7,644 nt of DNA from an uncultured Desulfobacterium sp. (GTDB lineage Bacteria > Desulfobacterota > Desulfobacteria > Desulfobacterales > Desulfobacteraceae). The stretch covers positions 1 through 7,644 of the forward strand of contig CAKZLA010000370.1 in the NCBI GenBank assembly GCA_937124525.1. Reading direction: 5' to 3'. Of this stretch, positions 1 through 5,372 are shown in pieces. Position numbers and translations under genes: made by a program. Below the pieces are notes generated by a model. It did not search any database and was not told the origin of the DNA. It worked only from the letters and a program-made list of their open reading frames with translations. The first letter of the stretch is position 1. Every line of letters starts with the position of its first letter.

Positions 1-779
1 CCCTTACCACCCGCTTCCACACCGATAATCCGCACGGGTTTGTCATCCAGAAACGGATAGAACAGGCCCATCGCGTTTGAGCCGCCACCGATACAGGCGA
101 TCACACTGTCGGGCAGGCGCCCTTCCTGTTCATGCAGCTGTTCCTTGGTTTCCTTGCCAATGATGGATTGAAAATAGGTCACCATCTCCGGAAAGGGGTG
201 GGGACCACAGGCGGTTCCCAGTACATAATGGGTGGTTTCCATATTTGTCACCCAGTCCCGGAAGGCTTCGTTGATGGCATCCTTTAATATCCGGGTACCG
301 TCGGTGACTGGGACCACCGTAGCCCCCATCTGCTCCATCCAGAACACGTTGGGTCGCTGGCGTTTTACATCCACCTCTCCCATGTAAATGGTACAATCAA
401 ACCCGAATTTGGCTGCCATGGTGGCCGTGGCCACCCCGTGCTGGCCCGCCCCGGTCTCTGCAATTACCCGGGTTTTACCCATTTTTTTCACCAGAAGTCC
501 CTGGCCCATGACATTATTGGCCTTGTGGGCCCCGGTGTGGTTGAGATCTTCCCGTTTGATGTAAATTTTTGCCCCGCCAAAATGTTTTGTCAAATTTTCT
601 GCATAGGTAAGCGGGGTGGCCCGGCAGGAGTAAGTGGACATGAGATCCACATAGGACTCCCAAAAGGTGGGATCATTTTTTATCTCATTGAAATGGCCCA
701 CCAGGTCATCAAAGGTGGCTGTCAGGATTTCGGGGATGAATGCACCGCCGAACTCCCCGTAATATCCACGTTTATTCAT
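1..779 (-). CDS. trpB: Tryptophan synthase beta chain, N-terminal two thirds (runs off left edge)
   Basis: TrpB condenses indole with L-serine to give L-tryptophan using pyridoxal phosphate, in the cytosol with TrpA. I translated the whole minus-strand frame: 259 intact codons of the usual 390-400, no stop or frameshift. Visible family features: start [12 protein letters not shown], the PLP-lysine motif H-T-G-A-H-K-A-N-N with the Schiff-base lysine at residue 86, the catalytic glutamate in E-T-G-A-G-Q-H-G (E108), R-Q-R-P-N-V-F-W-M near 140-148, and the phosphate-binding loop G-G-G-S-N-A at 231-236. The start is supported by a GGAGG site 10 bases upstream, which lies inside the preceding regulator gene. 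The start codon overlaps the regulator's stop (ATGAATAA, 772-779), so the two are probably translated in a coupled way. The C-terminus, and perhaps trpA, lie outside the window. Confidence 0.97.
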   Translation of the reverse strand, partial: MNKRGYYGEFGGAFIPEILTATFDDLVGHFNEIKNDPTFWESYVDLMSTYSCRATPLTYAENLTKHFGGAKIYIKREDLNHTGAHKANNVMGQGLLVKKMGKTRVIAETGAGQHGVATATMAAKFGFDCTIYMGEVDVKRQRPNVFWMEQMGATVVPVTDGTRILKDAINEAFRDWVTNMETTHYVLGTACGPHPFPEMVTYFQSIIGKETKEQLHEQEGRLPDSVIACIGGGSNAMGLFYPFLDDKPVRIIGVEAGGK

Positions 780-1503
780 GTGTATTGCCTCCAAGGGTCT
801 GTGAAAAAACAAATTGGTCTGTGCGACATAATAGTTCTGAGTAAACCGCATTTTTTGCCTGGGGAAAATCCAGAAATCGTTTCACCAACAAAACAGGCTC
901 ATCCATGCCAAGGCCGAGGATATCGGCCTGGAATGGAGAGAGACAAGTCACCCGGAAATTTTGTCTCCCACAATCCGGTACCATATAAAATTTATCAGAC
1001 ACCACCAGGGCCAGGGATTTTCCCGTGAGATCCATGTGCTCAATGCCCTTGAACAAGGTGGGATGAAGATAAATATTTTCCAGCACCACCGGCGCTTTCC
1101 TGGCTATGGTTAATCGGGTGACGCAATAGGCATCTCCCCCGGAAAAAGGATTTTCATCATCACCTGAAATTGGCTTCAGACATATGGGGTTGACTATTTG
1201 AATCTCAATGTCAATGCCCTTACGATGAAAGGCAGATGAAGTGCCTGCAAGGGAAAAAAGATCCACATCATCCCTTAGTTCTGCAACAAAAGTCCCGGCC
1301 CCCCGTCGTCTTTTGACCAACCCTTTTCTCGCCAGAATATCCACTGCCTGACGGGCTGTGGGACGTCCAATGCCATAGGTCTGTGCAAGGCCCACTTCTG
1401 CTGGGATACGGGTTCCGGGAGCATATTCTCCGGATCTTATTTTTGATGTTAAAATCTCTGCCAGCTGATGGTACAGCGGCAGGGGAGACTCAGTATTCAG
1501 CAT
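772..1503 (-). CDS. GntR-family (HutC/UTRA type) transcriptional regulator, overlapping trpB
   Basis: A 243-residue ligand-responsive DNA-binding protein, the normal length for the HutC subfamily. Residues 5-75 form the winged helix-turn-helix: P-L-Y-H-Q-L near 9-14, I-R-S-G-E-Y near 22-27, the recognition helix around R-P-T-A-R-Q-A at 47-53 and the wing R-R-R-G-A-G-T-F-V at 65-73. Residues about 95-240 fit a UTRA effector-binding domain, with A-Y-C-V-T-R-L near 125-131, L-E-N-I-Y-L near 141-146 and the closing Y-S-E-L-L-C-R-T-D segment near 221-229. The start ATG at 1503 has a weak AGGT-type site upstream. Its last 8 bases overlap trpB, so I infer it controls trpB and itself; the effector may be tryptophan or a precursor, but the sequence does not show which. 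A good promoter and a 14-bp inverted repeat lie upstream. Confidence 0.92.
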   Translation of the reverse strand: MLNTESPLPLYHQLAEILTSKIRSGEYAPGTRIPAEVGLAQTYGIGRPTARQAVDILARKGLVKRRRGAGTFVAELRDDVDLFSLAGTSSAFHRKGIDIEIQIVNPICLKPISGDDENPFSGGDAYCVTRLTIARKAPVVLENIYLHPTLFKGIEHMDLTGKSLALVVSDKFYMVPDCGRQNFRVTCLSPFQADILGLGMDEPVLLVKRFLDFPQAKNAVYSELLCRTDQFVFSQTLGGNTHE

Positions 1504-1614
1504 TTTTTACCTAATACCTGAAATTTGCATTCATGGTTTTAATTGTTAAATAAATGCCATGCCATCCAACGGCACAACAAATAATGAAAATGGATTTTAA
1601 AAATATCGTGCAAA

Positions 1615-1628
1615 TGTGGATTCCCACA
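1615..1628. promoter_or_regulatory. Inverted repeat at the gntR start site, candidate operator
   Basis: TGTGG-ATTC-CCACA, two perfect 5-bp arms around 4 bases, fits the loose GT...AC pattern of GntR-family operators. It lies about 5 to 18 bases downstream of the start of transcription predicted from the -10 at 1640-1645, a position suited to repression. Autoregulation by the neighbouring GntR protein is an inference. Confidence 0.4.
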
Positions 1629-1639
1629 AATCCAGAACC

Positions 1640-1668
1640 AATATGCAATAAATATGTTAAGTTGTCAA
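1640..1668 (-). promoter_or_regulatory. Sigma70-like promoter for gntR-trpB
   Basis: On the minus strand a consensus -35 TTGACA (1668-1663) is followed after exactly 17 bases by CATATT (1645-1640), a 4-of-6 match to TATAAT. Transcription would start near 1633, leaving a leader of about 130 bases before the gntR start codon at 1503. The strand, the perfect -35 and the spacing all fit; the -10 is ordinary. Confidence 0.55.
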
Positions 1669-1680
1669 GACATTCTGTCT
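1668..1680. promoter_or_regulatory. Inverted repeat AGACA-TTC-TGTCT abutting the -35 box
   Basis: Perfect 5-bp arms around 3 bases, immediately upstream of the minus-strand TTGACA and sharing one base with it. The position would suit an activator or a second regulator contact. No protein can be assigned from the sequence. Confidence 0.35.
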
Positions 1681-1724
1681 AAAAAAATCATACCTGATCA
1701 CCAACACCAATGAATAATTTTCAT

Positions 1725-1811
1725 TTATTTTATTTATTACAGTTATTTTATTTAAAATAAATATATTTTCAGACTTGACAGTAAATAAAAAATATAATAA
1801 ATAAAATAACT
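1725..1811. repeat. A+T-rich repeat cluster: two direct and one inverted copy of TTATTTTATTTA
   Basis: TTATTTTATTTA occurs at 1725-1736 and 1743-1754 in the same orientation, 18 bases apart, and inverted at 1798-1809. The inverted pairings are longer than the core: 1741-1754 with 1798-1811 is a perfect 14-bp inverted repeat, and 1725-1739 with 1795-1809 a perfect 15-bp one. The surrounding DNA is almost all A/T, so part of this could be chance, but the lengths are notable. It may be a binding platform for a nucleoid or regulator protein between divergent promoters. Confidence 0.45.
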
Positions 1812-2129
1812 ATACAATACTTATGTCCTGTATTCATATTCTCTCTCCCTCTTTTTGTTCGCGTTTTTTTTTGACCACATATCACCCACCGACATCCAGC
1901 TCATGCTTCGGGGATCATTCATCCCCCACAGTATTTAAAAAATCAGGATCAAGTCCTTTTAGGCCGTTTCTGCCAAAGGATATACCAGTCTGCTTGTCTT
2001 TTTATCCGTCTTCTGCGACCAGCTAAGGCACAAAAAGGTCACCTTGAAGACGAATACAATCATGGGCATCCCAGTATATTTTTTTCCGGCAATGGCCTTA
2101 CGTTACCCCCTTAATCAGAGGTGTTATAG

Positions 2130-2143
2130 TTAAGATATCTTAA
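2130..2143. promoter_or_regulatory. Perfect 14-bp palindrome TTAAG-ATAT-CTTAA
   Basis: A perfect palindrome 138 bases upstream of the response-regulator start codon. The same TTAAG/CTTAA arms recur with a 2-base spacer at 4025-4036, upstream of the Hdr-type gene. It could be an operator for the regulator it precedes; this is inference. Confidence 0.35.
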
Positions 2144-2164
2144 ACCCATTGAAAATCATCATTC

Positions 2165-2207
2165 TGACCCTTCTTTTGTAAAGTGAAGGTCAAAATGAAA
2201 ATTTTTT
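2165..2207 (+). terminator. Hairpin with following T-run, possible terminator or leader structure
   Basis: TGACCCTTC (2165-2173) pairs with GAAGGTCA (2185-2192) through 8 pairs with one bulged C, and a run of six T (2202-2207) follows about 9 bases later. The gap between stem and T-run makes it a weak intrinsic terminator. As no gene is supported just upstream, it may instead be a leader structure in the transcript of the downstream regulator. Confidence 0.25.
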
Positions 2208-2281
2208 AACCCATTCAGACCTGTGAATTTTTGCACCACTGCCCCAAGGTTAAATTCATCAATAAAAAGGAGGGTCGATTC

Positions 2282-2857
2282 ATGGAAGACACCATGACCG
2301 TATTTACTGCAAGTAAACATTGCAATGTATCGTCAAAAACCATCATTAACTGGGTTGAGGCCGGTCACATCAAGGCTTACAAAACAGTGGGGGGCCACCG
2401 CAGAATCAAAAAAACAGATCTTGAAGAATTCATGGAAATTCAGGGCATTCCCATCCCCCATGCCCGGGAAAAGGGAGGTGGCAAAAAAATTCTGGTGGTG
2501 GATGACGATATGATCATCGTAGAGTCCATTGTTCAGTCCCTGGAGGAGGACGAATATGATTATGAAGTGATCTCGGCCTCGGACGGATTTGAAGCAGGAC
2601 TCCAGGTCAACCATTTTAAACCGGATCTACTCATCCTGGATATCATGATGCCGGACATCAAGGGGTATGAGGTGTGTAAAAAAATAAAATCCACAGAGGA
2701 GACCGCCCACATCAAAATCATCGTCCTCTCCGCCTATCTTGACGATGAAAAATTCCAGCAAATGAAGGATAACGGTGCGGACATGTGCCTGTCAAAACCC
2801 CTGCCCCTGTCCCAGTTAAAAAATGAAGTGGCAAGACTGCTTGGACTTAAAGAATAG
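2282..2857 (+). CDS. Response regulator with N-terminal MerR/excisionase-like HTH and C-terminal receiver domain
   Basis: A 191-residue cytosolic regulator. Residues 5-52 form a MerR/excisionase-like helix-turn-helix (V-F-T-A-S-K-H-C-N-V-S at 7-17, then I-N-W-V-E-A-G-H-I and the wing T-V-G-G-H-R-R-I at 35-42). A glycine/lysine linker at about 61-69 leads to a CheY-like receiver at 69-190, with acidic pair D74/D75, phospho-acceptor D120 in L-L-I-L-D-I-M-M-P-D, the Ser/Thr switch at S150 and the conserved K172 in S-K-P. The order, DNA-binding domain first, is the reverse of most response regulators. I chose the ATG at 2282 over the upstream one at 2231 because AAGGAGGG (2267-2274) is well placed and the HTH starts right after it. 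No histidine kinase is adjacent. metF begins 10 bases later, so they are very likely cotranscribed. Confidence 0.92.
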   Translation: MEDTMTVFTASKHCNVSSKTIINWVEAGHIKAYKTVGGHRRIKKTDLEEFMEIQGIPIPHAREKGGGKKILVVDDDMIIVESIVQSLEEDEYDYEVISASDGFEAGLQVNHFKPDLLILDIMMPDIKGYEVCKKIKSTEETAHIKIIVLSAYLDDEKFQQMKDNGADMCLSKPLPLSQLKNEVARLLGLKE

Positions 2858-2867
2858 GAGGCCTATC

Positions 2868-3746
2868 ATGAGCTTGAAAGACTCACTGGAAAAAAAGAAA
2901 TTTGTCGTAACCTCAGAGATACAGGCCCCCATGGGGGATGATGATCCCCAGGAACTGATCAAAAGTTTGAACAGGGTCAAGGGACGGGTGGACGGTGTCT
3001 CACTATCTGAAGTGGAACTTGAAGGGGTGGTGGGAGATAGCATCCAGACCTGCGATCTGCTTCGCCAGAATCGTTTTAATGCCATTTATCAGACCACCAC
3101 CAGGGATAAAAACCGATTTCAACTCCAGCGGGATCTCACCCTGGCCCATGAGGCCGGTGTTGAAAATATCCTGGTATTCACCGAAGACTATCGCATTTCC
3201 GGGGACAGTCTCCAGGAGTCCATGTTTTTCCATGTGGATTCAGGAAAATTGTCATCGGTGCTGGAGCACATGAAACAGGGGCAAACCATTGACGGCAGTC
3301 CTCTGGAGCAAAAGGTGGAATTCATTATGGGCTCCGGCGTGGAAACACCCTGGGGAAAAAATCTTCCCAAACGGGGCATGGAAGAGATGGAGGACATGAT
3401 CAATGTGGGAACCGGTTATTTTCTCACCACCCCCATATTTGACCTGGATCAGTTTGAAAAATTCATGAAACAGGCGAACACCTTTGGGGTACCCGTCATC
3501 GCCGAAGTGATGATCCTTCGCACCGGAGGCATGGCGAAATTTCTTAACCGCCATTTTAAGTCTGGACTGGTACCGGAATGGGCCGTGCAAAAACTGTTAA
3601 AGGCCCCGGATAAAACCCGGGCCAGCATTGAACTCTTTGCCGATACCATCAAAGGACTTAAGGATCTGTGCCAGGGGGTACACATCATCACCATTGGCGG
3701 CGAAGACAAGCTTGGCGAATATCTTGATGCAGCCAAACTGCGATAA
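2868..3746 (+). CDS. metF: Methylenetetrahydrofolate reductase family protein (MetF type)
   Basis: A 292-residue protein, full length for bacterial MetF. The family binds FAD in a TIM barrel and interconverts methylene- and methyl-tetrahydrofolate in the cytosol. In sulfate reducers this is the last tetrahydrofolate-bound step of the Wood-Ljungdahl methyl branch, run reductively for CO2 fixation or oxidatively for acetate oxidation. Supporting features: the strand V-T-S-E-I-Q-A-P near 14-21 with the likely catalytic glutamate E17, the segment Y-Q-T-T-T-R-D-K-N-R-F-Q-L-Q-R-D-L near 72-88 and the C-terminal H-I-I-T-I-G-G-E-D stretch. The ATG at 2868 is preferred over an in-frame ATG at 2823 because AGGAG (2856-2860) precedes it and the earlier start would overlap the regulator. 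No adjacent MetV-like zinc protein is visible. With Hdr-type genes downstream, it may take or give electrons through them. Confidence 0.88.
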   Translation: MSLKDSLEKKKFVVTSEIQAPMGDDDPQELIKSLNRVKGRVDGVSLSEVELEGVVGDSIQTCDLLRQNRFNAIYQTTTRDKNRFQLQRDLTLAHEAGVENILVFTEDYRISGDSLQESMFFHVDSGKLSSVLEHMKQGQTIDGSPLEQKVEFIMGSGVETPWGKNLPKRGMEEMEDMINVGTGYFLTTPIFDLDQFEKFMKQANTFGVPVIAEVMILRTGGMAKFLNRHFKSGLVPEWAVQKLLKAPDKTRASIELFADTIKGLKDLCQGVHIITIGGEDKLGEYLDAAKLR

Positions 3747-3902
3747 AACCCCGCGCATGGCATTCTTTATTTTTATTAAGGAACCGGTCTTAAATAGTTT
3801 GCCCACTTCAGAGCAAGATACCGTTAAAGGATAGTGTTCCCCAATTTTTAAATGGGTATGTTATTTCGGACTCATTCCTAAATATATGTCTCAATAACGA
3901 TC

Positions 3903-3922
3903 ATGGCAGAACCATCTGCCAT
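3903..3922. promoter_or_regulatory. Perfect 8-bp inverted repeat with 4-base loop
   Basis: ATGGCAGA-acca-TCTGCCAT. No T-run follows on either strand, so it is not a standard intrinsic terminator. It could be an operator or an RNA hairpin in the leader of the Hdr-type gene. Confidence 0.35.
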
Positions 3923-3955
3923 AACAACCAATGAAAAAAGAAGGTTCCCTAAAAT

Positions 3956-3985
3956 CCAGTACCCCCTGCCTGGTACCTGCTTTTT
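3956..3985 (+). terminator. Candidate intrinsic terminator or attenuator before the Hdr-type gene
   Basis: CAGTACC (3957-3963) pairs with GGTACCTG (3972-3979) through 7 pairs and one bulged C, with loop CCCTGCCT. After a single C it is followed by TTTTT (3981-3985). The stem is short for a strong terminator. The outer pairing AATGAAAAA/TTTTTCATT (3930-3938 with 3981-3989) uses the same T-run, so two alternative folds are possible. It could end the metF transcript or control read-through into the Hdr-type genes. Confidence 0.4.
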
Positions 3986-4024
3986 CATTAAAATAAAAGA
4001 TGCAAAAATAGAATAATGATTGCC

Positions 4025-4036
4025 TTAAGCACTTAA
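4025..4036. promoter_or_regulatory. Inverted repeat TTAAG-CA-CTTAA upstream of the Hdr-type gene
   Basis: The arms are identical to those of the palindrome at 2130-2143, but the spacer is 2 bases instead of 4. It lies 31 bases before the start codon at 4068. It may be a shared regulator site, although the different spacing weakens this. Confidence 0.3.
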
Positions 4037-4037
4037 A

Positions 4038-4060
4038 TATCCTGGTTTTTAAGGAGGATA
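4038..4060 (+). promoter_or_regulatory. Inverted repeat covering the ribosome site of the Hdr-type gene
   Basis: TATCCT (4038-4043) can pair with AGGATA (4055-4060), which contains the 3' part of the strong ribosome site AAGGAGG (4051-4057). The loop is 11 bases. If it forms, it would partly mask the site and restrain translation of the selenoprotein. The stem is only 6 bp and mostly A-U, so the effect may be small. Confidence 0.3.
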
Positions 4061-4067
4061 ACAAAAA

Positions 4068-5372
4068 ATGACTGATTCAATTGCGCTTGATGAGCTCACC
4101 TGCGAATTAAAAAATGAGGTGGCAAGCCGTGTCCCCGATGCAAACCTTGATCTATGCCTCACCTGCGGGGCCTGCACCGGCGGATGCCCGGCCAGCGGAC
4201 AGTTTGACATGGACCCCAGAAAATTTTTACGCATGCTGCTCTTGGGCATGGATGATGAAATTGTTAAAAATCCCTGGGCCTGGGTGTGCACCATGTGCGG
4301 TCGCTGTGTCACGGCCTGTCCCATGAAAATTAATATCCCCAAATTTATTTTTAATGTCAGGGCCGCCTGGTCCCGGGAAAAAAGACCCAAAGGTATCAGG
4401 GGCTCCTGCGACCAGCACATCCGATCGGGAAATGCCATGGGCGTTCCCAAGGAAGATTTTGTATTTACCATTGAAGATGTGGCCGAAGAAATCAAGGAGG
4501 AACAACCCGATTTTGGCGGCTTAAATATCACCGCAGACCGTGTCGGTGCCCACATGGTGTTAAACCAGAACTCCCGGGAACCTGTCACCGAACCCGATGA
4601 GATGAGTCCCTTATGGAAGGTGCTCCACCTCACCGGTGTGGATTGGACCTATCCCACGGTTATGTGGGGGGGGGAAAATTATTGCATGTTTCTGGCCGAT
4701 GACGAAGGGTGGAGATATATCATGGAGGAGTTTGCCCACCACATCGAACACACCATTAAGGCCAAGGTGGTGGTCAACACCGAGTGAGGACATTCCTACT
4801 ATTCAATCCTGGAAGGATTGAGAAAATTCAATATCCCCCACACCTTTGAACTGAAAAGTATCATTGAACTCTTTGCCCAGTGGATCAAAGAAGGCACGTT
4901 AAAGGTCAACGCCGACTGGAACAAAGATCTTAAGATAAAATTCACAGTACAGGACCCATGCAATATCGCCAGAAAAATTGAATCTGACCACATCGTGGAT
5001 GACCTCAGATTTGTCATCAAAACCATTGTGGGGGAAGAAAATTTCATGGACATGATTCCCAATAGGTCTAACAATTTTTGCTGCGGGGGCGGGGGCGGTG
5101 CCCTCCAGGCCGGACACACCGAACAGCGGCGGGCCTATGGAAAAATAAAATTTGACCAGATCATTGAAACCGGGGCAGATTATGTCATCACCCCCTGTCA
5201 CAACTGCCATGCACAGATTGAAGATATTGGCCACCATTACGGCGGTTCTTATCACACGGTCCACCTCTGGACCATCATCTGTCTTGCCATGGGCATCCTG
5301 GGCGAAAATGAGAGAACCTATCTCGGCCCGGACCTGGCAGAACATGGACTTGAAAAGGAGGAGACATCATGA
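4068..5372 (+). CDS. Hdr/DsrK-like iron-sulfur selenoprotein (HdrC-HdrB type fusion), TGA at 4785-4787 read as selenocysteine 240
   Basis: One frame of 435 codons runs from an ATG with AAGGAGG 10 bases upstream to TGA at 5370-5372, broken only by a TGA at codon 240. Read through, it gives a 434-residue cytosolic electron-transfer protein. Residues 30-84 hold two [4Fe-4S] motifs of HdrC type (C30, C33, C36, C40; C74, C77, C80, C84). Residues about 190-385 form the HdrB/HdrD-like part with a CCG motif: C298 in D-P-C, C338-C339 in C-C-G-G-G-G-G and C377/C380 in C-H-N-C. The TGA falls in V-V-V-N-T-E-[TGA]-G-H-S-Y-Y, where DsrK-like relatives carry E-C-G-H-A-Y. A SECIS-like hairpin follows. The first half-site is reduced (C206 alone, then Sec240), so probably one non-cubane cluster is kept. 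The stop overlaps the hdrA-like start (ATGA). A routine gene caller would split it, giving a false start at TTG 4818. Confidence 0.85.
4785..4822 (+). promoter_or_regulatory. Bacterial SECIS element: UGA codon plus downstream hairpin
   Basis: After the UGA (4785-4787), TCAATCC (4803-4809) pairs perfectly with GGATTGA (4815-4821), extended by a U-G wobble (4802/4822). The apical loop is UGGAA, with a G among its first two bases. The loop begins 22 bases after the UGA. Known bacterial SECIS elements lie inside the coding region just 3' of the UGA, with a short stem, a small loop with an early G and a similar distance; SelB binds them to deliver selenocysteyl-tRNA. The hairpin encodes S-I-L-E-G-L-R without a frame break. 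Confidence 0.75.

Larger units (their letters stand above)
1504..2281. other. Divergent intergenic control region, no convincing gene
   Basis: These 778 bases separate the leftward gntR-trpB pair from the rightward regulator-metF pair. I see no supported gene. A 67-codon frame at 1823-2026 has low-complexity Ser/Pro/Phe composition and no convincing ribosome site. The part from about 1681 to 1822 is almost entirely A and T. Content worth noting is listed separately: a minus-strand promoter, two inverted repeats around it, an A+T-rich repeat cluster, a palindrome at 2130 and a hairpin at 2165. A smaller hairpin, GGGGAT-cattc-ATCCCC, sits at 1910-1926 with no visible role. On the plus strand TTGACA occurs at 1775-1780, but only weak -10 candidates follow at proper spacing (TAAATA at 1798-1803), so no rightward promoter is called. 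Confidence 0.7.
3747..4067. other. Intergenic region between metF and the Hdr-type gene, rich in possible RNA structure
   Basis: These 321 bases contain no convincing gene; a 68-codon frame overlapping the end of metF has no support. Several inverted repeats occur: CCC-a-ATTT-tt-AAAT-GGG at 3840-3856, a perfect 8-bp hairpin at 3903-3922, a terminator-like hairpin at 3956-3985 nested inside a 9-bp A/T pairing (3930-3938 with 3981-3989), an inverted repeat at 4025-4036 and a hairpin over the ribosome site at 4038-4060. The length and the structures suggest that the Hdr-type genes have their own promoter or a regulated leader instead of simple read-through from metF. No clear -35/-10 pair stands out. 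Confidence 0.65.

Noticed and set aside
438..1028. Long plus-strand frame of 196 codons
   Set aside because: It is antisense to trpB and gntR, both of which have clear family features, and its protein resembles nothing known.
1725..1811. CRISPR array or replication origin in the A+T-rich repeats
   Set aside because: Only three short degenerate A/T copies without regular spacers, and no DnaA boxes or dnaA/rep gene nearby.
1823..2026. 67-codon plus-strand frame in the divergent region
   Set aside because: No convincing ribosome site, low-complexity Ser/Pro/Phe composition and no recognisable motif.
2231..2281. Upstream ATG extension of the response regulator
   Set aside because: It adds 17 residues without family support, and the strong AAGGAGGG site lies between it and the ATG at 2282.
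2823..2867. Upstream ATG extension of metF
   Set aside because: It would overlap the regulator gene, lacks a ribosome site and adds residues outside the MetF family start.
4049..4633. 194-codon minus-strand frame
   Set aside because: Antisense shadow of the iron-sulfur domain; the opposite strand has the cysteine motifs and ribosome site.
4785..4787. TGA as an ordinary nonsense mutation or sequencing error
   Set aside because: Not fully excluded, but a random stop would be unlikely to hit exactly the conserved cysteine and be followed by a well-placed perfect hairpin.
4818..5372. A separate gene starting at TTG 4818 after a short first gene ending at 4787
   Set aside because: The two frames are the same frame, no ribosome site precedes 4818, the CCG domain would be cut, and the missing linker codes normal family sequence. 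A single selenoprotein explains all of this.
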